A DNA stretch of 7,268 bases from Caldifarciminota bacterium (GTDB lineage: Bacteria > Hydrothermota > Tepidihabitantia > Tepidihabitantales > Tepidihabitantaceae): positions 1-7,268 of the forward strand of contig DSBX01000333.1 in NCBI GenBank assembly GCA_011049385.1. Direction: 5' to 3'. Shown in pieces: positions 5,098 to 7,268 of this stretch (the stretch's first letter is position 1; every line of letters starts with the position of its first letter). The notes under the pieces are model-generated. The model was not told the DNA's origin. It made no database searches and saw nothing but the letters and a program-made list of their open reading frames with translations. The translations under genes were made by a program, and so were the position numbers.

Positions 5098-6204
5098 TCA
5101 GCGGGCGACGTGCTTGAGCGCGACCGCGCCGCCGACGAAGGCGCCGATGTAGAAACTGAACAGCCGCCAGAGCAGGACGAAGACGCCAAGCATGTAACGC
5201 GGGCAGAGCATCGCGTAGAGCGCGGCCGCGCCCGCCTCCGCCACCCCGCCCGCGCCCGGCGTCGGAATGTAGAGCAAGACCGCGACCAGCAGGTTGTTGA
5301 TGCCGAGTACCCGCAGGACGTCCTGGCTGTGGAGCACCCCCAGCCCGCCGAGAATCGCCGCGGTCATCCCGAAGTAAGACAAGCCATAGGCCACCGTCAA
5401 CAGCGCGGCGACGAGCAGGTACCAGATGTTGCGGCCCCGGAAGTAAAGCTTAAGTCCGTCCGCGAAGTGGCCGAACTCGCCCAGGCTGCGCACCAGCAGC
5501 CGGCGCACCCGGCCCGGCTTCTCCTTCGCCGCCAGCCGGTCCCGCCAGCACGCCACCACTTGCGGGAAGAACAGCGTCAGGATAACGAACACCGCCCCTC
5601 CGGCGATGATGATCGCGATGTAGGTCGCGAGCACCTTGAGCAGGACCGAGCTCACCCCGAGGTGAACCGCGATGAACGGCGCGGCCGCGAAGACCATCCC
5701 ATAGAACAGGATGCCCCGGGCCAGGAGCATGGCCGAGGCCTTGCCCGGTGAGATGCCCCACTTGCTCATCGAGTAGAGCTGGAGCGGCAGGCCGCCGACC
5801 TGGAATGGCGTGATGGCGGCCATGAAATAGCCGACGAGGATGATCTCCGCGGAACGAACAATGCCGATGCGGTGCTCGCCCGCCCGGGAAAGCACCGCCA
5901 GCCGCGCGCCGTCAACGCCGGTCGCGACCAACCAGAGCAGGACGGTCAGCGCGAGCCAGTGCGGCTTCAGCCGGCCCAGGCCCTCGAGCGTCTCGCCGCT
6001 GACGGTGAAAGCGATGACCGCGGCCGCGGCCACCACGCCGATGATGACGAAGACACGGACCCCGCGCCGGATATTGCGGGCCCGGAGCCGCTCGCGGACC
6101 TCCTCCTCGGACGCGGGCCGGGCCTCAATCGGCGGCGGGAGCTGCGGGTCGGGCGTGCGTGCCTCGCGCTCGCCGGGCGGATCGGCCGATTGCGGTGCGG
6201 TCAT
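5098..6204 (-). CDS. Flippase-like (LPG synthase TM / UPF0104 family) integral membrane protein
   Basis: A 368-residue polytopic inner-membrane protein. Residues 1-45 are a Pro/Glu/Arg-rich cytoplasmic head without a signal peptide. Hydrophobic segments follow at about 51-69, 82-98, 118-133, 158-180, 188-213, 260-285, 300-314 and 336-363. Family marks of the lysylphosphatidylglycerol synthase transmembrane domain are GYFMAAITPFQVGG (125-138) and the late PTPGAGGVAEAGAAALY (314-330), which matches the family's P-x-P-G-x-x-G-x-x-E pattern. The soluble aminoacyltransferase domain of MprF is absent, so this is the stand-alone membrane module often called flippase-like. Its lipid substrate is unknown. 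It ends in TGA. Its ATG lies only 9 bases after a -10-like box, with no Shine-Dalgarno. It is transcribed divergently from the lipoprotein gene and towards the thioredoxin-like gene, with 87 bases between them. Confidence 0.88.
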   Translation of the reverse strand: MTAPQSADPPGEREARTPDPQLPPPIEARPASEEEVRERLRARNIRRGVRVFVIIGVVAAAAVIAFTVSGETLEGLGRLKPHWLALTVLLWLVATGVDGARLAVLSRAGEHRIGIVRSAEIILVGYFMAAITPFQVGGLPLQLYSMSKWGISPGKASAMLLARGILFYGMVFAAAPFIAVHLGVSSVLLKVLATYIAIIIAGGAVFVILTLFFPQVVACWRDRLAAKEKPGRVRRLLVRSLGEFGHFADGLKLYFRGRNIWYLLVAALLTVAYGLSYFGMTAAILGGLGVLHSQDVLRVLGINNLLVAVLLYIPTPGAGGVAEAGAAALYAMLCPRYMLGVFVLLWRLFSFYIGAFVGGAVALKHVAR

Positions 6205-6213
6205 AGACCGGTG

Positions 6214-6241
6214 ATGTTAGGTATCGCGATGCTGGTGTCAA
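6214..6241 (-). promoter_or_regulatory. Candidate promoter of the flippase-like gene (leaderless or nearly so)
   Basis: On the minus strand TTGACA (6241-6236) and TAACAT (6219-6214; 4 of 6 matches) are spaced by 16 bases. Only 9 bases separate the -10 from the ATG at 6204, so transcription would begin within a few bases of the start codon and no ribosome binding site would fit. Confidence 0.5.
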
Positions 6242-6253
6242 GTCCTGACCGGC

Positions 6254-6281
6254 TTGACTCGGCCGCGCCGATGTGTATCAC
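6254..6281 (+). promoter_or_regulatory. Candidate promoter of the lipoprotein/saccharopine-dehydrogenase-like unit
   Basis: TTGACT (6254-6259) and TATCAC (6276-6281; 4 of 6 matches) are separated by 16 bases. The expected start of transcription, 6-8 bases after the -10, coincides with the GTG at 6288, suggesting a leaderless message. Its -35 box and that of the divergent promoter form an inverted repeat (GTCAAG at 6237-6242, CTTGAC at 6253-6258). Confidence 0.45.
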
Positions 6282-6287
6282 ATAACA

Positions 6288-6767
6288 GTGAGACCTTGCC
6301 TGCTGTCGCTTGTCATCCTGCTGGCCGCCGCCTGCGCGCCCCGCATCGAGCCGGTCGCGGTCGAGTTCCGGAACCTCGACCTCGAGAGCTTCGAGCGCGG
6401 CGAGCTCGAACTCGCCGTCTTCAACCCCAACCGGGTCGCGGTGGACGTCGAAGCCCTGAACTACCGACTCCTGCTCGGGACCGACACCGTCGCGCTTGGC
6501 GCGCGCGTCGAGCCGGTACGGGTGCCCGCGGGCGACTCCGTCCTGGCCTCGTTCCCGTTCGACATCCGCTTCAGCTTCGACCTCATCCTCAACCGCCTCA
6601 CCGACTACCTCGACGACACGCTCCGGCTCGACATCAACGGCCGCTACTTGGTCCAGGGCGCGTTCGGTCCGAAACGCCGGCCCTTCCGCTACCGGCACCA
6701 GGTCCCGATTCGCCCCGAGGTCGAAAAACTGCTCAGGCCCTTCAAGCGGCTGTTCGGAGAAGACTGA
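6288..6767 (+). CDS. LEA type 2 (WHy-domain) family lipoprotein
   Basis: A 159-residue protein from the GTG at 6288. A lipoprotein signal (RPCLLSLVILLAAAC) has its lipobox cysteine at residue 16. The mature part carries the LEA_2 hallmark VFNPNRVAVDVEALNYRLLL (about 46-65), an NPN motif followed by alternating strands, then further beta strands and a basic C-terminal tail. LEA_2 proteins are small beta-sandwich proteins; in bacteria they are usually lipid-anchored and of unclear role, sometimes linked to stress tolerance. An in-frame GTG at 6273 would add five residues. I prefer 6288 because Arg then directly follows the start and because of promoter geometry, but neither has a Shine-Dalgarno. 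The stop TGA at 6765-6767 is one base from the next ATG, so the two are co-transcribed. Confidence 0.82.
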   Translation: MRPCLLSLVILLAAACAPRIEPVAVEFRNLDLESFERGELELAVFNPNRVAVDVEALNYRLLLGTDTVALGARVEPVRVPAGDSVLASFPFDIRFSFDLILNRLTDYLDDTLRLDINGRYLVQGAFGPKRRPFRYRHQVPIRPEVEKLLRPFKRLFGED

Positions 6768-6768
6768 G

Positions 6769-7268
6769 ATGAAGGTCGCTGTCTTCGGCGCCGGGATGAT
6801 GGCCCGGGCGGTGGTCCACGACCTGCTCCGCCAGGACGACGTCACCGAGGTCCGGGTCGCGGACCGGGACCGAAAGCGCCTCGCCGCGTTCCGGCGCACC
6901 GTTGCCGCACCAAACCTCCGCACCACGGTCGCCCGGGCCGAGGTCGGGCGCGAGGCGGAAAAGCTCATCTGCGGCTGTGACGTCGCAGTCTCCTGCGTTC
7001 CTTACTTTCTCAACGAGACCCTCACCCGAGCCGCCATCGCCTGCGGCGCGCACTTCTGCGACCTCGGCGGCAACAACGACATCGTCCACCGTCAGTTCGC
7101 GCTCGATGCCCGGGCGCGCCGGGCCGGGGTAACGGTCGTGCCCGACTGCGGGCTCGCGCCCGGCCTGGTCAGCATCATCGCCGCGGACGCGGTCGGCCGG
7201 CTCGATACCTGCGACGCAATCCGCCTCCGGGTCGGCGGCCTGCGCGGTCCTGCGCGACGGTCCGGCGC
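6769..7268 (+). CDS. Saccharopine dehydrogenase-like NAD(P)-dependent oxidoreductase (3'-partial)
   Basis: The open frame starts at the ATG at 6769, one base after the lipoprotein stop, with GGAG about 9 bases upstream, and runs off the right edge after 166 complete codons. Residues 1-12 (MKVAVFGAGMMA) are the GxGxxA dinucleotide-binding loop of a Rossmann fold. D32 (VRVADRD) ends the second strand and suggests NAD preference. Further family marks are SCVPYFLNETLTRAAIACG (75-93), DLGGNND (98-104) and DCGLAPGL (126-133), which match the saccharopine dehydrogenase / lysine 6-dehydrogenase / carboxynorspermidine dehydrogenase-like group. The C-terminal catalytic domain lies outside the window, so the exact substrate cannot be set. 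Lysine or polyamine metabolism is a reasonable guess only. The gene is tightly linked to the lipoprotein gene, though no functional connection between them is evident. Confidence 0.86.
   Translation, partial: MKVAVFGAGMMARAVVHDLLRQDDVTEVRVADRDRKRLAAFRRTVAAPNLRTTVARAEVGREAEKLICGCDVAVSCVPYFLNETLTRAAIACGAHFCDLGGNNDIVHRQFALDARARRAGVTVVPDCGLAPGLVSIIAADAVGRLDTCDAIRLRVGGLRGPARRSG

Noticed and set aside
7220..7268. Possible frameshift near the right end of the saccharopine dehydrogenase-like gene, where GGLRGPARRSG differs from the GGLP-type continuation I would expect
   Set aside because: Too close to the window edge to judge; the difference may be natural divergence.

Overview
The window is high-GC, densely coded bacterial DNA from a Gram-negative organism: it has an outer-membrane OmpA-type protein with carboxypeptidase-regulatory-like repeats, a lipoprotein, and an exported protein ending in a FlgD/Por-secretion-like beta domain. 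Such tails are common in the Bacteroidetes/FCB group and in several uncultured candidate phyla (WOR-3-like lineages would fit). The taxon cannot be fixed from the sequence alone. No tRNA, rRNA, CRISPR array, insertion sequence or phage gene was seen, and no gene-free stretch exceeds about 140 bases.

Layout. (1) 2-1414 (+): C-terminal part of an OmpA-family protein, namely the end of a beta barrel, three periplasmic Ig-like repeats and a peptidoglycan-binding OmpA domain. A perfect GC-rich hairpin (1439-1466) separates it from the convergent genes. (2) 1487-4097 (-): a tight three-gene operon transcribed right to left. It encodes a BtrH/C39-like uncharacterised protein, a class I SAM-dependent methyltransferase, and a homocysteine S-methyltransferase-family protein with an intact Cys zinc site. 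Gaps are 2 and 5 bases. (3) 4234-5010 (-): a monocistronic exported thioredoxin/TlpA-like gene with its own strong promoter, Shine-Dalgarno and terminator. (4) 5098-6204 (-): a multi-spanning flippase-like (LPG synthase TM/UPF0104) protein. (5) 6288-6767 (+), divergent from it: a LEA type 2 lipoprotein, followed after one base by (6) 6769-7268 (+), the start of a saccharopine-dehydrogenase-like oxidoreductase that runs off the window.

The highlight is gene (3). Ordinary ORF calling truncates it to a 193-residue fragment starting inside the thioredoxin fold. Read through from the signal peptide, it has a TGA exactly where the first cysteine of the thioredoxin CxxC motif should be, giving U-G-S-C. 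A stem-loop begins at this TGA, and its 5-base apical loop (AGUUG) lies 16 bases after the UGA, close to the geometry of the E. coli fdhF bacterial SECIS. This strongly suggests an exported selenocysteine-containing thioredoxin-like protein fused to a FlgD-like C-terminal domain. The same frame also holds a TAG 18 codons earlier. It could be an amber mutation, a sequence error or a second recoding event, and it is the main uncertainty.

TGA and TAG both act as ordinary stops for neighbouring genes, so a wholesale change of genetic code is unlikely. The divergent pair (4)/(5) has promoter-like boxes so close to the start codons that both transcripts may be leaderless, whereas the operon and the selenoprotein gene have clear Shine-Dalgarno leaders.
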